DNA of 64,000 nucleotides from Buxus sempervirens (taxonomy: Eukaryota; Streptophyta; Magnoliopsida; Buxales; Buxaceae): positions 20,212,329 to 20,276,328 of the forward strand of contig OX387189.1 of assembly GCA_947561395.2 (NCBI GenBank), read 5' to 3'. Below, in pieces: positions 34,230 to 46,142 of the stretch. Each line of letters begins with the position of its first letter. Positions within the stretch are counted from its first letter, which is position 1. The position numbers and the translations under genes were made by a program. The notes beneath the pieces were generated by a model. That model saw only the letters and a program-made list of their open reading frames with translations, was not told the DNA's origin and ran no database searches.

Positions 34230-36743
34230 TGCAAGACCCTGATTTTTGGTAAGTTTTATTGTTTGTGTATTTATTTATTCATATATATATATAACTGTGT
34301 TTATCAGGTGATTTTGTGGTTTGAGGGCTTAGCCCATACTCGTATGTACAGGCGTTATATAGCCATTTTTCTGAAAAATCGTATTATTATCATTATTATT
34401 ATTATTGTATAGTTGTGTGCTTATTAACGTAAATGGATGCGGAACATGTAGTGTTTCCGGTGGGCGAGCATGCATAGGATCAAGGGGTTAAAAGGGTCGA
34501 TCGAGCGGCGTATGTATCTCGCAAGGTAAGAGTACAAATAGGGAAAGTAGGGTTTTGGGTTTAAACGAAATACGCGTATACTTACGGAAACATTTTTCGC
34601 TAGTCTGATTCTCAGGAGAGTTGAGCGATTTCGGCTGGAGTGGCGATTAGGGCTCTGCTCGTGAAGAACAAGCATCGCAAGTGCTAAGGGAAGGATTTTG
34701 GAGTTTAACTTCAGTGGGTTATCTCTCTCTGATCGAGAAGTTTGGTTTGGAGAGATTGTTCATTCGCGCTCGTGGCCGGAGTGGTGATCGGCCGAGGTTT
34801 TGATACATTCGGGAATAAGCGCATTCAGCATTCAGGTGAGTAGCACTGATTTACAACTGGGTTTTGCGTTTGAGGTTTTCGTGAGCTTATTCTGATGCAT
34901 GTTTTGTAGCTTAAATGATGTATGAGTTTCTGGTTTTCTGGTTTTTCTAGTTTTCTGGAATTGACATGAACAGAGTTCGGAGATTGAATTTTATCCTTTA
35001 TTTAAAAGTGTTTAGATTAAATCCAAATATGGTTGGGAAGTCTTCTGGGAGTATTAGGAGTGTCGTGGAACAATTACAGAGGTAAACAAACCGGCCAGTC
35101 ATGTAGATCTTGAAATAACAGAGAAATGAAAATCACAGGGGGTATCCGCTCACCTCGCGCTCACCGGCGCTCACCTAAGAGGTAGGCGCCTCGTTAAACA
35201 CTACCCACCGCCGAGCTCACGCCCGTCTGGCGCTCAGCTCGCGCTCAGTAGAAAACCCTGCGCTCATCTCGCGCCCACCTCACGCCCGTCTCGTGCTCAG
35301 CTCACGCTCACCTAGCGTCGAGTGAGCGCTAGGTCTATTTTACCTGTTTTCTTTACCGCCGACTGGCGCTCACCTCGCGCCCACCTCAGGAAGTGAGCGC
35401 AGACCCTATTTTGCTTACTGAATTGGAGATTTGATTTAACTAAGAGTATTTGGGTTACTTGAGGATTAAACCACTTCACTATTCACTTGTTTGGGAACCC
35501 TGGGAATCTATTTTGCCTAGGAAACTATTAGAGGAAAATTTAGTGAACTACTTAAAAGCTTTCAAGTTGAGTTTAGGTTATTTATGAGTGTTGTGCCGGA
35601 TACCAAACCACTAAGAGTTACTAGTTACATTTCCTCTGTTTTATACACTGTTTTGATTGAGGAGTTATTCTATTCTGGTTTCACTTGTTTGGAAACTTTA
35701 AATGTATTGTAAAGATTTCCTTGATATGAATGAATTGAGTTTTACTTTCAAATGACATATGTTACGGAAATGAGAAAATACTGAAAGTACTTGAGGTACT
35801 GATTGGTCCAGAGGGACAGGTGATGACTTGTGATGAGTTTTACATGATGTGGAATGAATGGTTTTATTTTGATATTGGAATTGAGATTATACGATGTTTT
35901 ACTGTTTTGGTCTAGCTTGTCCTGGATCCAGATGTTTAAGCTTAGTAATGTGATGTTATTGTTGGTTGTTGGAATTGCATGGCCTTGTGTGTTGCCACGA
36001 CCGGTGTAGAGCAGCCAGAAACCCTGAGTAGGCCTGGTTGTCAATGCAGAAACCCGGGGAGTAGGCCTGCATTGGATGACGAAACCCTGAGTAGGCCGTC
36101 ATTTCAGAGTATCCGAAACCCTAAGTAGGCCGGAACTGTGTACATGGAGGTGTGGAGTGTCTACTTGGCATGCTTAATTTATCAACTAAACGATAGTCAT
36201 GACATTGACCAATCGATGTGTTGCCGTACTTAACTGAGATGTGATTTGTTTGATTAGAACTAGTCTTGATTTCGATTTGAGAATTGATGTTGGTTGTTTA
36301 ACCGTATTAAGTGTTTGTCGATGCATAGTTTAAATTATGATCAACTATTTCTGCATGCATGTGCTACTCGCTGAGATATTCGTATCTCACTCCGTTGTTT
36401 GTCTTGTTTGTTTTTCAGATACTCGTGGTGAGGCGATTACTGGGGTAGATCCTGCTGAGGCTTATAGGGAGGAGGAGTATTATTACCTTCCTTAGACTAG
36501 TAGGTTATCTGTTCTGAATTTGAGAACTTTGAATTAACTGAGATGTATTAAAGTTTAATTGGGGTTGAACCATACGATTTTAGTCCAGTTTAAACATTAC
36601 AATTTTACATAAATGGAAATGTGCACTCTGTCAGGTTATAGCTATATGATTATCCAACGATCATAAATTGATTAACGATCCTTGCCTAACCTCCGTGAGA
36701 CGTGTTATATCTTTATTGAACAACACGGATCCGGGGCGTTACA
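34230..36743 (+). mobile_element. Solo LTR L (gypsy, B subfamily)
   Basis: 2514 bp from TGCAAGACCC to GGCGTTACA, duplication CTATT (34225-34229 and 36744-36748). Donor CAG|GTGAGTAGC at 34836, acceptor TTTTTCAG ending at 36418, GC-rich GCGCTCACC block at about 35140-35400. It aligns with LTR B along most of its length downstream of the promoter. Confidence 0.92.
36004..36135 (+). repeat. Constant-loop hairpin array in LTR L
   Basis: Four units around GAAACCCTGAGTAGGC. The second has the stem CAATGCAG/CTGCATTG where C' has CAATGCCG/CGGCATTG, a paired (compensatory) change. Confidence 0.8.
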
Positions 36744-36771
36744 CTATTGTTCTTATTTGTATCATCTTGTA

Positions 36772-36900
36772 TCATTCCGGCACCAAGCAATATCAGTGGC
36801 CGATGCCATTGCTACGAGGAATCGGCATGGATGCCCTATGTCAAGGGTAATCGGCGTTGGATGCCTAGTCCACCATGAGGAATCGGTGGAGTTAGATGGG
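36772..36900 (+). repeat. Second hairpin array of LTR K
   Basis: Units with related loops ending in GGAATC or GGTAATC and different stems: ATGCC/GGCAT, ATGCC/GGCGT (with a G-T pair) and TCCACC/GGTGGA. Confidence 0.6.
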
Positions 36901-37089
36901 GTCATGTGCAATATGTATTAAACCACCTAGATAATAATCTCATACAATTTGATGTGTGATATCCTTTTTTTTTTTTTAGGGAAAACCCACTAAGGCAGGA
37001 ATAACCTTAGTGGCACTCCATGGGTGGGAGGAGGGTTGAGGCAGACCCTAACCTGTATATTAATTCCAAAAAACAAAATACACCATCAT

Positions 37090-37118
37090 GGGGGGGGGGG
37101 GGTGTGGGGTGGGGGGGA
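37090..37118 (+). repeat. G-run in the LINE 3' region
   Basis: About 13 Gs, then TGT, GGGG, T and seven Gs. It could form a G-quadruplex on the plus strand (antisense to the LINE), or it may vary through slippage. Confidence 0.7.
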
Positions 37119-37157
37119 CTTAAGGCCTTACCCCTGCAAAACAAAACATGAATAAAA

Positions 37158-37640
37158 CTACTGCCTGAAAGCATACAAACCATTTCTATCCTGAAACAAA
37201 CAATTCTTAACTTTAGAAGGGAGAAATGAGATAGACTCATATATAATCTTGGATGAGTGATCACATCCTTCATTTGCAAGAACATCGGCTACAGTATTAG
37301 CTTGTCTATAAACATGCTGCACAACCCTATTTGGGATGTTTAGTCTTCCTTTGATCTCCTTCCACCAAATCAAAAATTTCCATGGGATTGAAGCCAACCC
37401 ATTTAATATGTCAACCAGAATTTTTGAATCAGATTCAATTACCAGATCTTGAAAACCATAGCTATCTGCCAACCGAAGGCCATCTCTTAGAGCAAAAAAC
37501 TCAGCCAAAAGGTTAGATTGGACTCCATAATGAGCTGAAAACCCAATAATAAATAAACCTGATGAGCTTTTGATAACTCCACCCCCTCCTGAAATTCTTG
37601 GATTTCCTTTTGAAGCCCCATCCACATTCAAAATTATTGC
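37158..37640 (-). pseudogene. LINE RNase H domain fragment
   Basis: About 157 residues of a type I RNase H as found at the C-terminus of plant L1 ORF2. Visible catalytic positions: Asp in NVDGAS, Glu in LLAEFFALRDGL, Asp in IESDSK and Asp in NTVADVLAN. The frame runs to the stop near 37158. Across the LTR M insertion the same frame continues at 40659 with RWLRHRNSAIILN, so M split the domain at its start. It acts on RNA-DNA hybrids during LINE replication; this copy is dead because most of ORF2 is absent. Confidence 0.9.
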
Positions 37641-37644
37641 TGAG

Positions 37645-40600
37645 TGTAAAACCCCGATTTTTCACCTAATAAATAAATAAATAATAAATAAAAGAAAATA
37701 TGAGTTAAGTCCTGGTTAAAATAAAAAGTGAAGATTTAGAGGATAATTAATTCAAATGAGTCCTAAGCTGAAAATAAAGGAAGAATTTTAATGAAATTAG
37801 TCTAAAAGAATAAAAAGGGTATTTTGGTAATTTCCAGAAAATGTAATTGGTAAAGAGATCATCAAATAATAATTAGAATTAGAAAATAGAAGAAAACAAA
37901 TTATTTTGACAAGTTAGAAATTAAAAGAAATTAATAAAAGCCAAAAAGTGGGAAAAAGGGTAATTAGGAGATTTCACGTCTTAATTTGGAGAAAATAAGG
38001 TTTTAAGTGATAAAAATGTTTAATTAAATATTTTGCACGAAAATAGGTTATAAATATGAGTCTAGATAATAAGAAACTTAATTAGTATTGTTTAAGTAGA
38101 AAAATAGAAGGTGGAGAAAAAGTAGGAATTAAATTAGAAGGATTAGACATTAACTAGACCATGGTTGGGTTAACCCAAATTAAATTAGCCAATTAGGGTT
38201 TGTTTAGGATTTCTAAAGCCTAGTATAAATAGGAGACTAAGGTTAGAAGAGAGGGGATTTTCGTGGGTTTCTTATGGAGAGAAAGGAGGGAGAGAAAGGA
38301 AGGAGGTTTCTAATGGAGGTGTCTGACCAGCCACCATCAAAACGCGATCGGGGAAAATCCGTGCGGTGGATCGCCTTCAAATTTGGAGGTTTTGTTCGTG
38401 ACTGATAAAACTACATTATGAACGGTGGAGATTTGAATTGGAAGAGTCTAGCTTGGTGCGGTTGGGAGCAACATTCTGGTCCAGAATTAGAAGGTGTAAT
38501 GGAAGAAGGATTTAGCGTATAAGGCAAGTAGTAACCCTTGGAAAACGTGAGGAATTGCATGATTTGGTTTTCTGTGATTTCATATGGTTGAATGGATTAG
38601 TCGAAACAGTATTTACATGGAATCAAATTGTTTATATTTTAGGGTTTTGTGTTCTTGAAGAATTTGCTAAAGTAAGGAAGAAACTTGGTTTGATTATGAA
38701 ATAAATTATAGGATGGTATTTAATTAATAAGAATTGATCTAGAAGGCTTTAGGAATGTTTTAGAATGTTATTAGATCAATTTAGACCAAGAAAACATAAA
38801 GCAAAAGCATAAGAATCCGAAATTGTAAAATCTGGAAAATTCTATTAAAAATTGCACGAGCGCCCAGGATCGCCTAGGATCGCTCAGCCCTGTAGAGGTA
38901 GGCGCTCTAGGTAAAATTTGTAGATTTTGGGGATTTTGTAATTCGAATAAATACCCAATAATTCTTATGATTAGTTAAGCATGTTAGCATCTTTATAAGG
39001 ACCTAATTAAGCTATAAAAATTATAAAATTAATTTGGAAAGAATAAACAATAAATTGAAGGTTATAATGAAAGAATTGTTTATAAAAGAGTCAAAGGGTA
39101 TGGATATTGCTAGAAATAATACTACTGAAATTTATAGCTTATAAACATCTTTTAAACTTCATTTTAGGTCTGTAGAACATGCTGGAAAAATAAAATACAG
39201 AAAATTCAAATAGAAGCTAGCTTAGGTGCTAAGGTAGGAAATTGGATTCTAATAAAAGGGATTAATAAAGAAAACTCTAAGTAAGAATGGATTTACTTTA
39301 TTTTGAGCTTTATATAGGAATATTGGCTACTGGAATTGCATAAACTCAGATTTTACCAGATTTATGATACTTGAGTTTTATTTTGAATATAATTGGAAGA
39401 ATTGCATATGTTATTCTGAAAATGCCTATAATTGGATTTGTTATGATTGAATCATGGATTTCACATGGAATGGAATACTTTGGTATGGATTGGTATATGG
39501 TATGATATTGTTCTCTTTAATTTTACGGTTGGGTGATACGGCTTCTGTGGTTGAGTTGATACTATCTTTTACGACAGAGATGGGTAATCCTCTGTGTAGA
39601 GATGTGTAATCCTTTACGGGTAAAAGTGTGTATGCCTCCTACATTAGCGTGTCCTCCCGTATGTGGTTTTATCGTGGTTTGTGTCAGTGGGCTTAGCTGT
39701 ATATGGATCCATAGTTTTGGCTGGTTAGCTAAGTGGTATTTAGTTTGGGTTGATTTACTCCTATATTGCGAGCGCGCTTCCCTTTGCAAGTTAGTTTGCT
39801 CTGGGAGGGTCCTATGTCTGGAGGGACACCCCGGTGAGCCGCTGGTGATTCCCTGTACATGTGGATAAGCGACCACACTCCATGTATTGATTCTGGTGCT
39901 GCATGCTGGTGGTACGTCCAACTCTGCGGGGTTCGTGCGCAATAAGTCGGTGACTACGGCTCTTGCCTAAGCTGCGCTGCATGGGGCTTGAGTATCATCA
40001 AGTAGCACTGCCCCTAAGCCGCACGGTGGAACAGCATTTAGTAGAGTGTCATCTCAAATACTTATCATCTTTGTGAGTCCTGCAATGGCACGTGTTTTAT
40101 CGCTTTTGTCGGTTTTACCTCGTTAACATCAAGAGACTGGTATTTATACATGATCATATGTTTCATCGCCTTATTTGTAATTGCCATGAATAACTTGGAT
40201 TTCTCGTCTTATCGTTGATTAATCGAATACCTCATGACTATTTGCTTATATTGGACTGTTTCAAATTGCATGCACCTGCTACTTGCTGAGATGTAAATCT
40301 CACTCCGTTTTCCCCTATATTTTTCAGGTTGCTTGGAGAGATCGCGAAGATGGGGTTTTAATTTGATGGGTAGAATTATAATTGGTATTAATGTCACATG
40401 TTGATTAGATAAATTTAATTGTAAATTGAATTGAATATATTGATTAAAGAATTGTTTATTTTATTTGGCCACCATAACTCTGATGTAATTGATTTATAAA
40501 TTTTAAAATTATTGTGAATCTTGGTATGTATCTGACCCCAGCTTCGTGGTAACATCTCGAGTTTGATTGTTGAATCGGACTTGGGTTGTTAAAGTAGCGA

Positions 40601-40653
40601 ACCGGGTTCGGGTTGGGTGCCGGTTTGCACTGACCCGGGTTCGGGGCGTTACA
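37645..40653 (+). mobile_element. Solo LTR M (gypsy), inserted in the LINE
   Basis: 3009 bp, TGTAAAACCCCG to GGCGTTACA, duplication CTGAG (37640-37644 and 40654-40658). TATA box TATAAATA at 38224-38231; GC donor AAG|GCAAGTAG at 38524; acceptor ATTTTTCAG ending at 40327 with a GAGATGTAAATCTC hairpin upstream. GC-rich block at 38850-38915. The ORFs at 39562-39942 are chance ORFs. Confidence 0.92.
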
Positions 40654-40658
40654 CTGAG

Positions 40659-41287
40659 TTTCTATGCCTTAACCAGCGAACAAATGCATTTGTTCAAGAA
40701 CCAAAGCTCCTTAAGTCTTGCAATTACTAGAAGGAGTAGTAAGATAAGAAATTTCCTGGAGCTAGCGATAAACATTGCTGGTAATATAGCTTACCGACAT
40801 AGGTTCCTCATCAAATCTACTCTTACATCTGGATAGCCATATCTCCCAAAAAATTAATAAAGGAGTTGCTTTAAAGAGGAGACCATATTGATCATTTGAA
40901 TGAACATTAAACCAGAAAGATACTTTGGACGCCAGATCATGAAGCGGATGGAATTGGCATTTAAAGCTATTGGCAAAAAACTCCCACACTGAATGAGCAA
41001 CTTCACCAAATGAAAATAGGTTATTCAAAGTCTCCACTTTTTTCTTTGTGCAACAGTTGCACTGAGAGCATAGCTGAATACCACACCTTTGAATTTGGAC
41101 ATCTGTGGGCAACGCCCCCTTCAATAGTTTCCAGAAAAACACAGCAACTTTTTTTGGAATAAAATTAACCCAAATACTTTTACTCCATGCACAATTATCC
41201 CCACGTTTTCTGATTATGTTCCAAGCTGAGAAAGTGGAAAAATTACCTGAAGAAGCTGGTTTCCATAACGGTTTGATTATGTTCCAC
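40659..41287 (-). pseudogene. LINE RT zinc-binding region fragment
   Basis: A frame of about 187 residues (coding start outside the element) encodes the zf-RVT-type region of plant L1 ORF2: SIWVNFIPKKVAVFFWKLL, LPTDVQIQRCGI, CSQCNCC and HSVWEFFA. A stop near 40762 and frame changes separate it from the RNase H part. Confidence 0.85.
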
Positions 41288-43274
41288 ATTTGATGTGTGA
41301 TATCCTTATTGATTGACTTGTACACGTAAGCACAGAACTACACCAATTGTATTACACTGAATTGTTAGTGATTTAACTAGTTTTTAAACTACCCGCATGT
41401 CATGGTTTACACCGAATGATATTAGCATGAACTGTGTTTTATCGATCATGCATGTGTTACTTACTAAGACATTCGTCTCATAAGTTGTTTTATCGTTTGT
41501 TTTCAGAGCCGTCGACGTCCGGTGTGAAGGACCGGATTGGGGACAGAGGAAAGGAGAAAGCACCAGGGTATAGAGAGGAGGATTACTACCGTCCTACCTA
41601 GAGTTTTATTTTTCTTGTACATGGTAGTTGTATCTTTTTGGACTTGTAAACCTTACGATTGAGATGAGTGATAGATACCTATCTTCTGTAATAACCAAGT
41701 AGTCTTTGTATTTAACTTTGAAGTCTACCACGGGACTTGGTATATTTTATACATACACACTTTTGATATGCACATTATAAACTGTTCTTCCACTTTCACT
41801 CGTATTAGGAAAAAGTTTTAAATTATCCGCATTTCAATTAGGTTGAAAGACCAACCCATGACAGCCGGGGACAGATGAGTGCCTTGGATGGGCAGACCTG
41901 GTTCCGGGTCATGACAAAATCTCTCTCTAAGTGTAAAAGTTCCATCTCATTGAAAAATAGCTGCAGAAATTTGGTTTTCTAGGTTTTTGGTTAAAGTTTT
42001 CTATAACATCTTATTTCTTCTTTTGTTAATCATAAAACCACGTTTAAAACTCTTCTAAAACCATCTAAAACATGCATTAAAACCTTATTATCATCAAAAT
42101 CATGCTTTGCATCCAAAGATCAAAGTGAACAAAATTCTATCAAGAAGAAGAAAATATAATTTTTCCATGCTTTAAACCTCAACCAAAACCTTTCAAATCA
42201 ACATAAACATGTTTCTAAATTATAACAAATCCAAAGAACACAATCTTTATCGTCTAAACAATAAACCATGCAAGTTTTCCAATGTAAAGGGTTACTACTT
42301 GCCTTAAGATTGCAAAATCCTTCTTCTTTTTCAATAACCTCAAGTATAACCGTTTTTCTGAAGTTCTCACACAACTCTAGGGATCTCCAAACACGATTGC
42401 CACTGTTCAAATTGAAGAACCACCAGCCTAGAATAAAACCTCCAAATTTGAGGCCGATCCAATGGTTGGATCTTTGTAGATCGTCGTTCGAAGGTTGCTA
42501 GTCGGAATTTTCCGTAACTCCTATTTTTCTCTAAAGTCTCTTATTATCTCTCTATTTTTCTCTCCCTATTTTTTCAGCCCTATGCACGAATTTTCTCTCT
42601 CCTTTTCTCCTCATGATTCCATTAATGGAAACCCTAATGCCTTCCTTTTATAGGCTCACACAAATACAAGTCGTAATTGGATTAGGAAACTTTCTAACTA
42701 GGATTCCTAATTCTTTTTGGAAGACTTTCCTATTTTATCCCTCATTTTAATTATTTTATCTTAAATCTAGTATATAAGGAACTTCTAATTTAATAAATTT
42801 TCGTGCTAATTATTTCTCCTATTTTAAAATATTACTAAAACACCTCAAAACTCATCTTATACTCAAATTTAAGGCCCTTAATTAAGTATAATTACAATCA
42901 GGTCCTTTTCTCATCTTTTAAACTATAAATTAGGCTATTTAATCCAAATTTAATCTAACTTAAATCTAATTGCTTATTTCAATCCCAATAAATATTTATT
43001 TTATTAATTTAATATTTGGCCATTGGGAAAAGTCTAAAATACCCTTTTTCATTATTATATTATATTTGAACATTAGATTTATTTCTAAATTTCCAGATTT
43101 AATCTCCTCATTATTTATTTTCATAATATGAGCATGAATTATAATTTCAATCTCACAAATACTTAGATTAAATATTTATCTCTTGATATTTTAAATTTAT
43201 TTATTCTATTTCTTCTAATATTTAGATTTAAAATTATATTTATTATTTCCTAAAATTCGGGATTCTACATCCTA

Positions 43275-43759
43275 GGCAGTCCTTTACTCATGACCTTCTT
43301 TTGGGTCATATTATTTACGTAGTTATTTTTGAATATTATCCATTTGTTTTGTTCATCATTTAGTTTTCTATTATATAACATGTGCAACTAGACAAATTAT
43401 TTTAATTTTAAGCAAGAAGGATGAAGCAGCATGCACATTGGATACAATCAAACCTTGAAGTCACTAAAATTTATGTTATCTTTCTTTATTTTTTTTTTCA
43501 AATTTCATTACATGCATTTGACACATTTATCTAACTTCTTACGATTTCTCAAAAATCTTTTTTACCTTATACATTCGCTAATTTTTGTGGTTTTGATATG
43601 ATAAAATGTGACATTTGTGACTTTAGAAGTATCGGATTTTCTTATATATTGCTATACAGGTGTATCGGTTGAGAAAAAAAAAATCCTTTTTACATGTGCA
43701 CAGGTGATAGAAGAACTTTTTTTTTTTTTTCTGATACATGTAAAGAATAAATCAATGTT
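43275..43759. other. Intergenic sequence, nothing recognised
   Basis: AT-rich sequence following LTR J. It should join 30253 in the ancestral arrangement. Confidence 0.4.
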
Positions 43760-44153
43760 GAAAAGTCTGGGTCGACTTTTACTGGCAGTTTCTATACTGC
43801 GCGTAGAAGTAATAAATCAGCGCTTTCCATATCATGTATAGCTTTTTTCTGGAGGTTCTCAGAACTGCCTCTAAATGTTTTAGTGGCAGTTCCGAAAGCG
43901 TAACGCTTGTTAGGAACTTGTGGCAGCAGGAGAAACCACCGGCAAAGATTATACCGGCGGTTTTTTTACCGGTACCAAAATCTGTCGGAAGAAATACCAA
44001 TTTATCGGGGTTCTTTTTAATCCGCCAGCATAAGCGTTTACCGGCGAAAGATAAAGGAACAGTACACTTAACCGCAGGTAAAATTTCTACCGACAGCTTT
44101 TGTTTTTAGCAGCGGTTTGAGAAGCGCTGGTAAAAGTAAGTTTTTTTGTAGCG
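43760..44153 (-). mobile_element. Terminal fragment of a CACTA-like DNA transposon
   Basis: The minus strand begins CGCTACAAAAAAAC at 44153, one base from the CACTACAA end of plant CACTA elements. Subterminal repeats rich in ACCGGCGG, GCGCTTT and TACCGGC follow, as is typical for that superfamily. No opposite terminal repeat was found, so the left limit is approximate. Confidence 0.5.
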
Positions 44154-46142
44154 AGAAAGAGATTACATTAATAGGGCTACAACTTTTGTCTTATACCCAG
44201 ACCCGTATTACAACCTTACCCCTGGTACATTAGAAAATTTTACTAGTATACCCTTGTCGTACCTTATTGGACTCTAAATACAAAAAGCACATTCCAACGA
44301 AAAGGAAATAATTTCAACTCCAGTCGTGAAAAATAAAAAGGAAAAATCGTTAGTTTTCTTTTTTTGTTTAAAGTGTTAATGTTTTTTACGTAAACTTGAT
44401 ATGATGGTAAAATCCGTAGTCAATATATAGAGACGTGGGTTTGATTTTTAGCATAGCCGCTTTTTATAAAAATTATAAGAGTTACGTTTACGGTAATTCA
44501 CCTTTCCAAAGCCTTTACTTTTTGCAAGCCACCTATCCTATGTGATGACAACATAAAGCACCAAATTTCTTCCCATAAACTAACCTCTCATCATAGGCCA
44601 TTGTAATTGATACATCCACAGGATGTTCTTCATTTCCTCTTTGTTTTCTTCTTTGTTTCTTTGTCTTTGTTCCTTTTTTTTGGCAAAGCTTTCACTTCAA
44701 CTACTAATCTTGGAAGACGTCAAACAACATTGGAAATAGCACTTCTTTCTCATTTGTGCCTAACCCACTATTGAGCAATGTGAATGACGTCAAGGGATGT
44801 AAAGTTTGCCACCATATCATTTGAAGCCATTCGAGTTTCAGTTAACATCCCATATATAACATTGGTGGGTTAGGCTTAGAATGAGAGGAAAGATAGAAGA
44901 TTATATGGTAATCCCTTCAACAAATCTTGGTGCTAGGAAGATCAAATAAGGCAGATACATATGAGTAAACAAAGATATCATCATATGCCAAAGGGCAAAT
45001 ATCAACAAACTTTCTAAAAGTCCTCAATCATTCAACTTCAAGAGTAATTTGATAAGCCTTTTTTCTAATATAAACAATCATATCATCATATGTCACTCTT
45101 CTGTTGTGGAGATCAGTGTAAAACCCTGGTTGGTAAGCCTTTAAAGTCACATCTATTCTGTCCATTTAGACTAAAAGAAGAGAGCACAACCGACTTAAAA
45201 CCTACAGTTGAAGCCACAGTGGTCCATTTGATGAGCATCTCCAATATGTTGGACGTGTCGTAAAGGGCATGAATCAGAGTTCATCTCATTAAGGTCATAT
45301 AATTTTTTGTCATTGGTGAGCAGAGCAGCTTAAAGGTTAATTTTATGTCATTCTATCGTTTCATGGCTACCAATGGCAATATTATATATTATTTTCTATG
45401 ATATTGAGTGCATGACTGAACTAGTGCTTGTCCACTTAGAAGTCTTCTGGGTGAAAAGTAGAAAAAGTTTGGGTTCAATCCCTGCACTAACGAAGTTTGT
45501 ATTAGAAATACGATTACCAAGAAACTTTTCCTGCATTAAAATTTGTTAAGTGGTGGTCATACATAGACACTAATTAACGCAAGGAAAGTGAAGAGATATA
45601 TAAGAAAATTATGTGCATAGCATTTGGATGTTATAAGAATATCAAACAAAGTTAAAAGGTGGATTATTTTAGTCGAAAAATTGGCATACCAAAGATATTT
45701 TTCTAGAAAAAAAAATGTGAGTTATAAGAGTATTGTTGGTATTAAATAAAAGACTGCATATTCCTTTTAGCAGTTTTTTTTTTGACTATTTTACAAGAGT
45801 AGGTTGCGCTTATTATTGAGAATGAATTGTAATACATTTCTTGTGGGCCCATCACATCCTACAAAATCTTGATAAACCTTGTTTCATGCAAAAATATGTT
45901 CACTAGAATGTGTCTTACATAGTAGGAGAAATTGTAGCTAGGTTCACATTAGATAAAGCAATAGCTCAATGTTTTATATATAAGAAAGTGGGCTGACATT
46001 TTTTGCTCTATCAACCTGCAGCAGATGATGCTACAACTTCACGACCAGGGTGGAGCCAGAAAATTAGCTTATGAAGGGCAAACAATAAATCAAAATTAAT
46101 TTAACTACATTAACATGAAAAATTACTTTTAGAAAAAAAATT
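44154..46142. other. Intergenic sequence, nothing recognised
   Basis: AT-rich, many stops in all frames, no convincing coding or repeat signal. Confidence 0.4.

Larger units (their letters stand above)
36965..41287 (-). mobile_element. 5'-truncated L1-like LINE inserted in LTR K, interrupted by LTR M
   Basis: Minus-strand LINE with its poly(A) seen as poly-T at 36965-36976. It is flanked by an 18-bp target duplication (ATTTGATGTGTGATATCC at 36947-36964 and 41288-41305). About 1.3 kb remains after removing M: the RT zinc-binding region and the RNase H domain. The rest of ORF2 and ORF1 are missing, the usual 5' truncation of target-primed reverse transcription. Confidence 0.92.
32556..41916 (+). 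mobile_element. Solo LTR K (gypsy), interrupted by L and a LINE
   Basis: TGTGAGACCCC to GGGTCATGACA with the perfect duplication AAATC (32551-32555 and 41917-41921). Own length is about 2.5 kb. Acceptor TTTTCAG ends at 41506 with a GAC-ATTC-GTC hairpin upstream. The expected donor position near 33222 reads ATGAGTAA, so the donor may be mutated. The ORFs at 32886-33162 are chance ORFs in its leader. Confidence 0.88.
30259..43269 (-). mobile_element. Solo LTR J (gypsy), interrupted by K
   Basis: The plus strand starts TGTAGCACCCCGG and ends GGGATTCTACA, flanked by the perfect duplication TCCTA (30254-30258 and 43270-43274). Its own length is about 3.6 kb after removing K. A GC donor AAG|GCAAGTAG lies at 42302-42301 and the acceptor TTTTCAG ends at 30671 (minus strand). 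GC-rich CTCGAGTG block at 31870-32070. Confidence 0.88.

Noticed and set aside
39562..39942. Opposite-strand ORFs of 126 and 88 residues in LTR M
   Set aside because: They fall in the repeat-rich part of the LTR and are not conserved in other LTRs.
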